In this document: in pieces, positions 23,014 to 33,752 of the stretch
Position numbering within the stretch: the stretch's first letter is position 1
Layout of the letters: every line of letters starts with the position of its first letter
NCBI GenBank assembly: GCA_032164245.1
Contig: JAVMKO010000001.1
Span: 284,525,041 to 284,589,040, forward strand
Direction of reading: 5' to 3'
DNA length: 64,000 nt
Source: Sternotherus odoratus
Taxonomy: Eukaryota > Chordata > Testudines > Kinosternidae
The notes under the pieces: model-generated
What the model saw: only the letters and a program-made list of their open reading frames with translations
The model's database searches: none
Told to the model about the DNA's origin: nothing
Made by a program: the position numbers and the translations under genes

Positions 23014-23130
23014 TCAAGAATCAGGGAGGTAGCCGTGTTAGTCTGGAATAGCAGAGGTAACAAAGTCCTGTGGCACCTTAAAGACTAACTATAAAGTTAG
23101 TCTTTAAGGTGCCACAGGACTTTGTTACCT
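23014..23130 (+). mobile_element. SINE-like retroposon ending in a perfect hairpin
   Basis: Begins near GGTAGCCGTGTTAGTCTG, then the family body at 23053-23090. It immediately folds back: 23095-23132 is the exact reverse complement of 23053-23090 with a 4-nt loop. The whole is flanked by a 12-bp direct repeat CTTTCAAATATG (23002-23013 and 23131-23142; the last two bases of the hairpin overlap the right copy). Confidence 0.85.
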
Positions 23131-23142
23131 CTTTCAAATATG

Positions 23143-23842
23143 GGCCTTCAGACTAAAGGAGGAATATATAGGTGTCTCTTGAAGTGGACACAGAAATAAC
23201 TATGTGTAAACTACAAGCAGTAAATAGTCAATGCTTCTTTTTTAAAAATAATTGGTATTTAATGTGCATCAGTCTGTCTTTGGGCTTCAGAGATGTTCTC
23301 ATTTTTGTGACCACTTTTAGGTATCATCATTAGAGATTTGACTTTAACACCTTTGAACAGTCTTTGTTTTAGAGAAAATGCTCAAAGAATTACTTCTTGG
23401 TCTCTCATTTGCTTGATTGTCTTGCACAGTTCCTTTCATCACTCTTGATCTAGAAATGGCAATTTTAATTGCTGGGCATTTGATTTTTATTGAGTTCTAA
23501 TTATGTTCCTTTGAAGCCTGCAGTGTCTTCACTGAGCTAAGTTTTAGTTCCTGAATTTCATTATTGAGCTCCCAGTACTGTAACTGATTGACTCTGTGAT
23601 CTGCTCTTGAATTCATTCTGCCTGAATGATTTAACATCTTTGGCAGTGAAATGTTTATATTATGCCTGCAATAATTTACTTTTGTACTTACAAACTGCAG
23701 ATAGGTGCACGTATGTAAATATGCTTTGCATGACCCTGGCATTTAACATTCTGAACATCTACTCCTTGTCCATCCTTTTCTCTCTGACTTGACCAAAACC
23801 AGCAATTTTATCTGGTCTAGCCTTACTTGAGGTAAATGATTT
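23143..23842. other. No feature recognised
   Basis: AT-rich. The 81-codon minus frame at 23497 has no motif. Confidence 0.5.
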
Positions 23843-24372
23843 ATAAGAATGGCCATAATGGGTCAGATAAATGGTCCACGTAGCCCAGTGTTGCATCTTC
23901 TGACACTGGCTGTTGCCAGATGCTTCAGAGGGAATGAACAGAACAAGGCAATTACTAAGTGATCCATCCCACATCGTCCACTCCCAGTATCTAGCAGTCA
24001 AAGGCTTAGGGATGCCCAGGTTATGGGGTTGCATACCTGACTATCTTTGCTAATAGCGATTGATAGACCTATCCTCCATTAACTTATCTAGTGCTTTTTT
24101 AAATGCAGTTGTGTTTTTGGTCTTCATAACATCCCTGGGCAACAAATTACACAAGCTGTCTGGGTGTGTAGAAAAAAAAACTTCCTTTTGTTTTAAAGCT
24201 GCTGCCTATTAATTTCATTGGGTGACCCCTGGTTCTTGTGTTATGTGAAAAGGTAAATAATTATTTCTTATTCACTTTCTCCATAAGATTCATGATTTTA
24301 TAGGCCTCTCCCATATCCTCCCTTAGTTATCTCTTTCCCAAACTAAAAAGTCCCAGTCTTTTGAATCTCTCC
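23843..24372 (-). mobile_element. CR1 LINE fragment
   Basis: Antisense CR1 3' part, starting ATAAGAATGGCCATAATGGG and running to AATCTCTCC. The order of blocks matches the subfamily seen at 12190 and 15284. Confidence 0.88.
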
Positions 24373-24929
24373 ATAATCAGCAACCATGGTATGTAGCCCG
24401 TCAGAGAAATCGGCTGGGAGTGGGTATTTTTTTGTGTGGTGTGGACATACCCGGCAGCTGCCTCTTGACAGATCTCAAGGAGGAAGGTGCTGCTGTGTTG
24501 GAACTCTGGCTGCATTAAAGTTGGCTGGAATTTCAGACAATTTGGTTTCATCTCATTCCTTCGGATATCCCTTGTTATACCCGTGTGAGCTGGGTGATGA
24601 TAAAACAAGCCGCAAGCTGATTAAACCAACTTTTGCAGAAACTTGGGGCCTTAGCACTGTGTTTGGAATGTCCAAGGTATGTTTTTGTTGTTGTTTGACA
24701 TACCTTGAATCATAGGTGCTGCTTCTGTGAGTGCTCCAGGGCTCAAGCATCATAGAAAAAATAGTGGGTTCTCAGCACACAGGAGTGTGGAAAGTGATGA
24801 GTTCTGTGCTGCTAACAACTTCTGCCCTTGGGACAGGGAGTTTGTTTATAAACAGAGGTGGAGTGATGCAGATAACAAAAGGCTTGTCATTAAATTAAGG
24901 AATGTTAAATGGTCCTGAAATCATTGCCA
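24373..24929. other. No feature recognised
   Basis: Short frames at 24386-24715 and 24327-24608 overlap CR1 tail and unique DNA and have no domain. Confidence 0.45.
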
Positions 24930-25262
24930 GGAACTCCAGTTAAAAAATAGGAAACAAGGGTAGAACTAAATGGAGAGAGGTATACAGCTGGGTCCCCCAT
25001 TGGGACCAGTGCTGTTCAATGTATAAATCATCTGCAAAATGGTGGTAAAGTTTGCAAATTATACAAGATTACTCAAAGCAGACTGCAAAGAGTTACAAAG
25101 GGATCTCAGAAAACTGGGTGACTTGGCAACAAAATGGATGAAATTCAATGTTAAATGCAAAGTAATGCACATGGTAAAATATAATCCCAACTATGTATAC
25201 AAAATGATGGTGTCTAAATTAGCTGTTAAGAAAGAGATCTTGGAGTCATTTGCAGTACTGTG
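24930..25262 (+). mobile_element. Old CR1 LINE fragment
   Basis: Sense CR1 RT remnant. The frame at 25039 reads MVVKFANYTRLLKADC, where the FADDTKL box has become FANYTRL, and later RDLRKLGDLATKWMKFN, a known CR1 region. The catalytic aspartates are lost. Confidence 0.75.
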
Positions 25263-25296
25263 GAAGCACGATTTCCAGAGTACTGAAAATTTATAA

Positions 25297-25568
25297 GGGT
25301 ACATCTTCATTACCCACCGGATTGATGGGTAGTGATCGATCTATCGGATTCATTTATAACATCTAGTGTAGACGCAATAAAATCAATCCCTGATCACATT
25401 GCCTTCGACTCCTGTAATCCACCAAGATGAGAGGCAGAAGCAGAATCAATGGGGGAGTGGCGGCAGTTGTCCCAGCACTGTGAGGATGCGTCAACTTCAG
25501 CTATGCTATTCTCGTAGCCGAAGTTGCGTATCTTAGGTCGAAACCATCACCCCAGCATAGACCAAGGC
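25297..25568. mobile_element. PIF/Harbinger-type MITE
   Basis: Starts GGGTACATCTTCATTACCC and ends CAGCATAGACCAAGGC, flanked by TAA at 25294-25296 and 25569-25571. Inner blocks CAACTTCAGCTATGCTA and GTAGCCGAAGTTGCGTATC match the copy at 52226. Confidence 0.82.
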
Positions 25569-25571
25569 TAA

Positions 25572-26040
25572 GATTCCTCCTCACTGTGCGTGTATCGCCC
25601 TGTATCATTCACCAGCTTCAGGAGACTTAAAAATTATTTCCTGTCATCAGTGGGACAGATGCAACTGAATAATGTAGCTGTCCTTAATATGCATCAAGAC
25701 AATACCAGGAACAAGATGTAAATAAGGCTGTTGACCGTTTTATCCAGAAAGCTACAGTGAGACATAATGTCTTTAAACTGGAATGTTACTGAAAACAGCT
25801 TGTAGGTGATTGCAATTACTTTAATACCCTGCAATTCATGATGTAATTATGTAGTTCATAACAATTTAATCATTCTTAAAATAGTAAAGATACCAGTGAT
25901 AGACACACATTCAATAACTAGAATATGAAAAGTGTATAAATATGCTGAAATAGCCTCCTCACCCAAAACTGGCAGAGTGCCCTTCCAGACAGACACCATC
26001 GAAAACATCCACTGGCAAAAACAAAAGTCAGTGCCTATGG
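25572..26040. other. No feature recognised
   Basis: AT-rich unique-looking sequence. Confidence 0.5.
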
Positions 26041-26263
26041 CATGGGTTCTCAAACTGGAGGTCGGGATCCCTCAGGGGGGTCGGGAGGTTATTATATGGG
26101 CGGCCGTGAGCTATCAGCCTGCACCCCAAACCCTGCTTTGCCTCCAGCATTTATAATGGGTTAAATATATAAAAAAGTGTTTTTAATTTATAAGGGCGGG
26201 GGAGGTGGCGCTCAGAGGCTTGCTATGTGAAAGGGGTCATCAGTACAAAACTGAGAACCACTG
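26041..26263. mobile_element. hAT MITE
   Basis: Left end GGTTCTCAAACTGG and right end CTGAGAACCACTG are inverted. The inside has the GTGTTTTTAATTTATAAGG block typical of a turtle hAT MITE. The target duplication has decayed. Confidence 0.75.
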
Positions 26264-26286
26264 GTGTAGTGGCCTTTGTTGTAGAG

Positions 26287-26815
26287 CAGTGGTTCCCAAA
26301 CTTGGGTTCATGAACCCCTGGGGGTTTGTGAAATGTTACAGGAGGTTCTCGGGGGAGCTCGGCGAGGGGGAGGGGGAGTTCCCTAATGGTGGACATAGCT
26401 GTCCCCAGGGACTCTGGGTAGCACAAAGCCAGCAGCCCAGCACCCCTGGACTTCCAAGAGCTAAATAGATCAAAGCAAGCTATCTATCACACAGAGGAGA
26501 TTTAAACTTCAAGACTCCTTATAAAAAATGGGAAGGGAGGTGGATATTTTTTGATGTTTTTACAATTAAATAGGCAGCTAATACTGTTTTTAAAATTATT
26601 ACGAAGGACAAGTTTAAGTTTTGTTTGTTTGCTTGGACTGCTCAAGACCTGAATGCTTGTGCAGGAGGAACTGTCTGAGTTGGCTTCTTAACTACCTTGA
26701 TGCTGTTTCACATCTGATACTCCCTGATGAAACATAGGAACCTTGTCTTAGAATAGGCTTATTCAAAGTGATACAAGCTATGAAAGTGAGATCTTGGAAG
26801 AGTGTTACATTATGA
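26287..26815. mobile_element. hAT non-autonomous element, one end certain
   Basis: Starts CAGTGGTTCCCAAACTTGGG, a hAT terminus. It contains blocks I recall from a turtle hAT family (AGGAACTGTCTGAGTTGGC and GATCTTGGAAGAGTGTTAC). The right terminus was not located, so the end is approximate and the copy may be truncated. Confidence 0.65.
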
Positions 26816-27384
26816 AAACAGCAGATCTCCAGAGCTGTATACAGCTTGCGCTGAGGAGCCAAGATCTTTAATGGGGCTGATGCATGACCATATTCTATGT
26901 AGACTGGACATAGTGAGAGATGTGTAGCCTCCTGGTCAGTGTGTGCTACCTAAGAACCTGGTGGGTCAAACTAATTCACTTCATTCTACAGATTTACATT
27001 TTTTATAAGTGAATGTTTAAAATCAAATGTTCACAATTTAAGAACGAAGGTACTGTACATCTGGGGTCGGACTTGAGTCATAGGGGATTGCAAGTATCCG
27101 TTATAAGGTTCATGAGGTACATGCATATCCCATAACCAGCATAAATCCAGATTGGGGTGTAGGAGGTTTTTTAAGGAGTCAGTGGATAAATGGCCTTAGG
27201 TACACCACCCATGGAATGTATTAACCTAATTCAAGTCATCCAAGAGGAAAGCACAGAATTTGCTTTACAATTATTTAACATCTCACTGTTTCCCATAGGA
27301 GGTATCATCTCAATTGAGAAGCAGTGTTGCAGACCCCCTGTGCTCATTAATTTGATCTTGTTTTATCACAAACTAGTAAGAACA
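26816..27384. other. No feature recognised
   Basis: No exon or repeat boundary seen. Confidence 0.45.
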
Positions 27385-28360
27385 TACGGTTGCCAGGTGT
27401 CTGGTTTTTGACAGGAATGCCTGGTTGAAAAGGGACCCTGGCAGCTCCAGTAAGCACCACTGACCGGGCCACTAAAAGTCTGGTTGGCATCACAGTGGGG
27501 CTAAGGCAGGCTCTCTGGCTCCACATGGCTCCCATAAGAGGCCAGCATGTCCAGCTCTTAGGCATAGGGTGGTTATGGGGGCTCCACGTGATGTTCCTGC
27601 CCCAAGCACTGGCTCTGCAGCTCCCATTGGCCGATGGGAACTGTGGCCAATGGGAGCTGCAGGGACAGCACCTGCAGGCAAGAGCAGCACGCGGAGCGTC
27701 CCTGCGTCTAGGAGCCAGAGGATATGTCGCTGCTTACAGAAGCCACCTCAGAAGTGTTGCCTGGAGCTTGCCCTGCTCCCCAGCCACCTGCACCAGCCCT
27801 GAGCTCCCGTACAGCTCCCCCCCCCCGAGCCCACACACCCTCCTACACCTCAACTCCCTGCCCTAGCCCTGAGCCCCCCTCCCACACTCCAAATCCCTCA
27901 GCCCTGGCTCCACCCCTAGCTGGAGTCCTCTCCCCTTCCTGCACCATGAACCCCTCATTTCTGGCCCCACCCCAAGCCCACATCCCCTCCAACTCTCTGC
28001 CCCAGCCCCAAGTCTCCTCCCACACTCTGAATTCCTCGGCTTCCCACAACCTCCTTCTGCCCCTCAAGACCCTGGTCCCAGCCAGAGCCCTCACCCACCA
28101 TACATACCGCACCCACCTACCCCAACACTGAGCCCCTTCCTGGACCTCAAACCCTCCATTCCCAGTGTCACCACAGAGCCCTTACCTCCTCCTTTACTCC
28201 TGTCCCAGCCCAGTGAAAATGAGCAAATGAGAGTGAGTGGGGCAGAGCATGCAACAGAAGGAGAGGGGATGGAGAGAGCAGGGTTGGGCCCTCTGAGAAG
28301 GGGCAGGCCTTGGGGCACAGAAAGCATATTCGGTTTTCTGCAATCAGAGTTGGCAGCCCT
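27385..28360. mobile_element. hAT non-autonomous element (family B)
   Basis: Left end TACGGTTGCCAGGTGTCTGG and right end AGAGTTGGCAGCCCT. The flanks read TAAGAACA (27377-27384) and AAAGAACA (28361-28368), so the 8-bp target has one mismatch. The edges could shift by one base. The interior is C-rich with many false frames. Confidence 0.8.
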
Positions 28361-28369
28361 AAAGAACAC

Positions 28370-29314
28370 TTTTTTGTAAAACCGTGTAGTCTATTTACAT
28401 AATTCTTTCTGGAAGAGACTACCACTTTTCCTGTTTCCCAAATTTATATTTTGGATTATGCTACAGGGATATAATTAATGTAAATACTTTTTAACAGGAC
28501 TACTGAACATTTAAAATACCAACATTTCAGGTGGCGTAGACTGACTTCTAATTCAGTTTTCCTGTGTAATTCTCCTTACCTAATAATCTGTAAAGTTCAC
28601 AATCTGGAGGTATTGGTATTTCATAACTGCCTCTCTGTGCCGTGAACGTATCATTAGAGATGGCATCATTGTGGGATTATAGTTCAAAGGAATATAGACT
28701 CAGTGAGTGAGTGGTAGAAACCCTTTTTTATATCTAACTCCACATTACGAATTGTGTGTTACAAGAGCTAACACTCACCTAACACTTTCTGCAATGAAAA
28801 AATACTTGTACGCTTCTATAAGAGGCAATTGGGTTGATGTGGTGTTGCCTACCATTAACTGTCACCATAAATAAGAAAAAGAAGAAATGGTGAGCGCAGC
28901 AGTGCAGTAACATGAAAAGTTTTCAGGTTATGGTTGAACGCACAAGCTTTATCATGTTGAGTTGTCCAACAGCTACCCAGTTAAGGGAGGGAAGGAAAAA
29001 GTGTTGTCTTGCAGAATAAAAGGAGCACATAAATGCTTTCTCTCATTAAAATGTGAAATGGCACAAAGGGCTGTTACGTCTGCTGAAGGAAACAAGTGCA
29101 CATGCATATTTTGTACGTTTTCAAATTGGAGTCTAAAGTGGGTTTTAAGTGAAGTACTATTGACCGTAACTTCTCCCTTAGTAACTCCCCACTGCTGAAG
29201 AGGTGCCAGAACTAGTAAAGTTATTGGAAGCCTCTGATGGAGATTCTTCAAAGTAGATGTGAATGAACCCAATTGCTTGATGTAAAGCTGTTAAACCTAA
29301 ACAATATTGTAGCC
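28370..29314. other. No feature recognised
   Basis: AT-rich. The overlapping frames at 28962-29272 on both strands lack domains or splice context. Confidence 0.5.
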
Positions 29315-29500
29315 GTTCCTGTTTTATTTATTATGCAGGACCATTGCCATGCATGGTGCTTCACAGACAAAGTGTGAAATCCTTGCTCTGAAAAATTTAT
29401 AATTTGAACTTACTGCATAGTGCAGTATTTGTATTGCATAATAAGGCCTCAAACCCCTGTAGGTGCTGCACAAACATAGACCTTGCCCCCAAAGAGATAA
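29315..29500 (+). repeat. Old amniote repeat, two partial copies
   Basis: TTTATTTATTATGCAGGACC and GGTGCTGCACAAACATAGAC are decayed relatives of the repeat at 30740 and 53868. Confidence 0.5.
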
Positions 29501-29865
29501 TGAAACGTGAGTTTAAACTCCCTTGGGGTTTGTCTACACTAGAGTTTGTTTGGGGGCCTGATTTAACTCCAGTCAGTTTGTTGTTCTAAATGCTCGTCTA
29601 AAGGATCCATTAAACTTTATTTCAAGACTAAGTCCCGAGGAATACCACAAATGTTTGTTCTGGAATAAACATTTGTGGAGGGTCTAGACTAGCATTTAAA
29701 GTTAGTTATATAGTTAACACAATAATGGGCAAGTAATTAAAACACCACCCACAAACTGTAGTCTATGCGTAACTTTAAACGAAGTGGATCAAATTAAGGG
29801 GTGATGTATAAGTGTGGGAAAGCATGTTACATGTTTGGGTGTGAGCCCCTAGTTCAAAGGAATTC
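29501..29865. other. Possible MITE end, otherwise nothing seen
   Basis: GGGGTTTGTCTACACTAG at 29525 resembles the GGGTATGTCTACACTA terminus of Harbinger-type MITEs. No partner end was confirmed. Confidence 0.3.
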
Positions 29866-29960
29866 TATGATTCTATGACATACACCTAGAATATCAGGAT
29901 AGGAAGGGACCTCAGGAGGTCATCTAGTCCAACCCCCTGCTCAAAGCAGGACCAATGCCT
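29866..29960 (-). mobile_element. CR1 LINE 3' end, strongly 5'-truncated
   Basis: ATTCTATGATTCTATGAC followed by AAGGGACCTCAGGAGGTCAT is the CR1 3' terminus in antisense. Only about 95 bp were inserted or survive. Confidence 0.85.
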
Positions 29961-30739
29961 TTTGAAAGGTCTGGAACAGGATTGAGGCTACTCCAGTCTA
30001 TACAGCCTTTAAACTCATTATCTTCTGAATTTGGTTTCCAGCGTAAATTATTCCAGATGTATTCTGCCCGCATATAGGGCAGCAGTAGAATAAGATTATT
30101 ATAGTTTTGGAAACTAGCAAGAGAAGGCACTTGCAGAGAAGGAAAGATCCTCACTGTGCGTAAAGAAGTGGACCTTTTTGTGAAAACAAGGGAAACTGTT
30201 TCAAACTTCTGAACTGACAATGCTGGCTTTATACCCGTGGATTCTGTTGTATTCTCCCATTCTTTCACATTTGGTAGCAACTCATACTAGATGGAGACAC
30301 AAGCACACCATCTTTCATTTAAACGGCACATTTTAACAACTCTTGTCCTTTAACAATTTGATGGGATTATCATATACCTCAGTAGAGATGTTGCAGAGTA
30401 GTGATAATAGTAGAGCTCGTAAGATTGAGACATGAGTGAGAACTTGGGGTAAGAAAATGAGGTGATCATACTGCATATCAATACCATAGCTCTGGAACCA
30501 TCTGAAAGTTTAAAATCAAAGTAAAAAAACCTCACCTCTTTTGCTATATGGGAGTGAAAAATTACACTCTACTGTTTGCATTCCTGCTTGGTTCTTCTGA
30601 AGTGTGTTTGATGATTCACTGTGCCTCTCTTCAGAGTTGCTAAATATAACCAAGGAAGAATAATTCCTGTATTTAACTACCTCTGCGAAACCTCAGGTAG
30701 GCTTAAGATCTTTGTTTTTTTTTTTGGTGGCAGTTGCCC
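29961..30739. other. No gene recognised
   Basis: The 118-codon minus frame at 29924-30280 begins in unique DNA, has no motif and ends in the CR1 piece. I do not accept it as a gene. Confidence 0.5.
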
Positions 30740-30946
30740 AAAAGATTTGATTATTGGTTTTAGTATTTATTTGTATTGCAGTAGCATGTGAGCCCTCGTC
30801 TCGGACCACTGCCCCACTGTGCTCTGTGCTGTACAAACACAGAACACAAATATGATCCCTGCCCCCAAAGAACTTGTACTCAGATTGTAAAACAAGAGGC
30901 AATAGGTGGACACAGACTCAGGAGAGATGCTTTCTGCTGTTTATAA
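30740..30946 (+). repeat. Old amniote repeat
   Basis: TATTTGTATTGCAGTAGCA, GTGCTGTACAAACACAGAAC and GATCCCTGCCCCCAAAGAAC are the hallmark blocks of an ancient reptile/bird interspersed repeat. The solo LTR at 30951 landed in or next to it. Confidence 0.65.
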
Positions 30947-30950
30947 CTAT

Positions 30951-31573
30951 TGTGATAGAGGAAGGTCAGGGAGCTGTGGCAGAGTGTTTGAGGGGAGATA
31001 TATCAGCTCCAGGTTCATTAGGGCGTGGCTCCCTGTAGACTAGGGAAGCAGGCAGCAGGTTAATTAGGAGCACCTGCTGTCAATTAAGGCCTTAATAAAA
31101 AACCCTGCCTCAGGCAGACAGGTGTGGGTGTTTGGAAGGAGTTTGGAGGCGTTGGAGCAGAGAGTATTTTGGAGGCGTTGGAGCAGAGAGCAGTTTGGAG
31201 GCGTTGGAGCAGAGAGCAGTTTGGAGAAGTGCTGCGGTGAGCTAAGAAAGACCCAGACCCTAAGTAAAGGAACACCTGGCTTGTGTAGAGAGAGGGCAGG
31301 AAGTCCCCCCCCCCCACAAGCTGAAGAGTAGGAGAGGGAAGTAGTCCAGGGGAAGAAGTAGCTAATCCCAGTGGTTTACCGCTATCCTCAGGGCCCCTGG
31401 GCTGGGACCCAGAGTAGAGGGCGGGCCCGGGTCCCTCCCTCTCCCCTTCTCCCCTCTAGGATACTAGTGGGACAATTAATACCCTGTTCAGAGGCAAGAA
31501 AAAGGCTCCCTGAATTCCCCCACAAGATGAGAAAGCGCAGGACCCATCAATATCGTGGGAGTAATTTGCCACA
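30951..31573 (+). mobile_element. Solo LTR with 4-bp TSD, likely Gmr1/gypsy relative
   Basis: A 623-bp block with TG...CA ends (TGTGATAGAGGAAGG and AATTTGCCACA) between CTAT at 30947-30950 and 31574-31577. It has an AATAAA at 31093 and three tandem units of GGAGGCGTTGGAGCAGAGAG (31146-31220). The build resembles the intact element's LTR: TGTGRTAG start, purine-rich tandem middle, CACA end, 4-bp target. No internal domain remains, so it is a recombination product. Confidence 0.78.
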
Positions 31574-31577
31574 CTAT

Positions 31578-31889
31578 TCACATCCTGCAGGCAGCAGGCA
31601 CACAACTACTACATAAATTGCACTTGAAAAGCTAGGATTAGAACCCTGTTCACTTACTTAAAAAATACACAGATCACTTGAGCTGAAGGGGAACTTTGGT
31701 TGCAGTGAACTCCTTCACCTCCCTGTGGGGAAGCCACTAGAAGGCAAAATTACTCTGACAAAAACCCACAATTAGATTATATGCCTTAGGGGGAGAGTGT
31801 GTGAAACGGGGAGAGGTGGTAAATAAGGCCAAACTTCACTGAATCCCTGCCCTGGCCCTTGAGCTCTACTGCAGCTGTGATTCAAGAAA
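31578..31889. other. No feature recognised
   Basis: Short unique-looking stretch. Confidence 0.5.
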
Positions 31890-32605
31890 GGGTATGGCTA
31901 GACTAGAGATTATAGTGCGTTTTTTTGTAGCGCTTCCCAATGTAACGCAATAGGTATCGCGCTAGAGCCTGTGCAGATTGAAACCCTGTAGCGCTAAAGA
32001 ATGAATACATTTGTAGCGCTTCTGGCGGCAGTGACAGTAGCGGGATAGGGCAGGTATCCCAGCATTCAGCTGGGTGCAACGTGCTTTGCAAAGGAAGGGG
32101 GTGAGGGGGAACTGGGAAGTTGTTCGCAGGGAGAGAAGATCAGGCTGTCAGTGAGTTTTCCTTAGCGAAAGCTGACAGGCTCTGTATTTAAGACAAAAAG
32201 CTCCGTCCGCAAGCATTTTCACTGGTTATTTGCTGTGTGAGTTGTTAGAGAGAAACTGCAAAGGTACTTCCGCTTTTTTCATGCCCTGTACAAAACAACA
32301 CCTCACGTCATTTGCCTTACATGGCATGTTGATTGTCTTTAATGGCTTGCTGATGGCCTTAAATGGCTTGCTGATGGCTTTACATGGCTCGGAGACATGC
32401 AAGAGATCCCATGGGTGTCCACATTCCCAACCCTGCACTACAGCGCTAGCGCTAAAAGCCTTCTGCCTCTCAAAAAGGAGGTTTAATACTTGCGCTTTAA
32501 ACAGTGAGTAAATGTGCAAAATCTCACTTTGAAGTGTGTACGGTATGAAAATTATAGCGCTACTGGAGGGTTTTAGCGCTGCAAAGCGCCAGTCTAACCA
32601 TGCCC
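31890..32605. mobile_element. Harbinger-like non-autonomous DNA transposon
   Basis: Starts GGGTATGGCTAGACTAGAG and ends CAGTCTAACCATGCCC, a good inverted pair. AGCGCT motifs recur through it (several copies of TAGCGCT). AAA lies on both sides as a possible 3-bp target. The 97-codon minus and 93-codon plus frames overlap on the same DNA and lack transposase motifs. Confidence 0.72.
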
Positions 32606-32620
32606 AAAGTGTTTAATCAT

Positions 32621-32709
32621 GCATCCAGCGAAGTGGGTATTAGCCCACGAAAGCATATGCTTCAGTACTTTTGTTAGTCTTTAAGGTGTCACAGGACTCT
32701 TTGTCACTT
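32621..32709 (-). mobile_element. SINE-like retroposon with 10-bp direct repeat
   Basis: An 89-bp copy of the 10824 family in antisense, from GCATCCAGCGAAGTGGG to CTCTTTGTCACTT. It is flanked by GTTTAATCAT at 32611-32620 and 32710-32719. Confidence 0.82.
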
Positions 32710-32719
32710 GTTTAATCAT

Positions 32720-33245
32720 CATAACCCTTTCTCATTGCTGGCCACTATCCTCTTCCCTATTTTTTCCCTCCTCCTTTCTTTTCCTCTCTGACTGTTTAGC
32801 ATAAATAGTTACCTAGAATGGTCCCTTGAAAAGTGTGTTAAGGTGGTTCGTTAACACCTCTCCAATCAGTTCTAACTTGTGTTTAGGTGTGATCCTGAGG
32901 GTATGTGTACACTTAAACTGCTACAGTGGCCCAGCTGCACCAATGTGATGCTTCAATGTAGACACTATGTCTGCTGCTAGTCACTGTATTCTCTCTGCTC
33001 TAGATGCACAGAGATGGTGGAGTGCTGTGCCGGAGAAAGGAGAGCACAAGAGACCTTTCAAAGTTTTGGTCCAAGTGAGGGGGCATCATGCCTCAGATGC
33101 CAAAATGTTGTGGGCCGACCCTGTTAAAGAACAACATTAACTTAAAAATTGCTCATCCCTAAGTGGGAAATCTAACCACACCAGATGCAGTAGCCCTGCC
33201 AGGATCCTGGTATCTGGCCTGCTGCCAATTCCTGTCTGTGAAAAT
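32720..33245. other. Decayed repeat traces before the LTR element
   Basis: 32797-32870 (TAGCATAAATAGTTACC ... GGTTCGTTAACACCTCTCC) is a decayed relative of 17390-17600. 32900 carries GGGTATGTGTACACTTAAAC, a Harbinger-type MITE end. The rest shows nothing. Confidence 0.4.
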
Positions 33246-33249
33246 GAGG
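33246..33249. repeat. Target-site duplication, left copy
   Basis: GAGG immediately before the LTR, matched by GAGG at 38746-38749. A T follows or precedes in both places, so a 5-bp GAGGT reading is possible. The TG...CA LTR termini favour 4 bp, and the solo LTR at 30951 also has 4 bp. Confidence 0.85.
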
Positions 33250-33752
33250 TGTGACAAGGTGGCTCCCCTGCTCCCCTGGCTCAAGTCCTTTGGGTCGCTG
33301 TCACAGCGCTGGCACCCTGGCCAGGCTGTACCAGACTCAGGTTTTTCTGCTGCTCCTTAGCTGCTCCCTCTCAGGGACAGGCTCCTGCAAGCCAGGAAAG
33401 CTAGGTCCCCCTCTGGTAGGGATCCTTAGTCCTCTTCTCCTGCTTGCCAGCAGCCTCTCCGTCCCTGCCTCCTCCAACTTGCTCCTCACACTCTCTGCTT
33501 TCACCACCTCGCTCCTCTAACTCTCACTGCCACCAAAACTCCCTCCTCCAACTGCCACCAAACTCCCTCCTCAAACTCCCACACTCCTCCCTGGGGAGGA
33601 GTCTCTTTAAAGGGCTCTGGCAGCCTCCTTAACTGGCCTCAGCTGGCCCTGCTCCTGGCTGTGGCAGCCTTGCCCAGCTGGACCCAATTCCCCTGTAGAA
33701 ACCCTTCTAATTACAGGTCCTTCTGGCAGCTGCCTGCCCTGGGTCTACCACA
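33250..33752 (-). repeat. 3' LTR of the Gmr1-like element
   Basis: 503 bp, TGTGGTAG...TTGTCACA on the minus strand. I found no difference from the 5' LTR on reading both through. The last 13 or so codons and the stop of gag-pol lie inside this LTR (33711-33752). Confidence 0.95.

Noticed and set aside
31146..31220. Three tandem 26-bp units that could suggest a CRISPR-like array
   Set aside because: Units are contiguous without unique spacers, sit inside an LTR, and the DNA is vertebrate.
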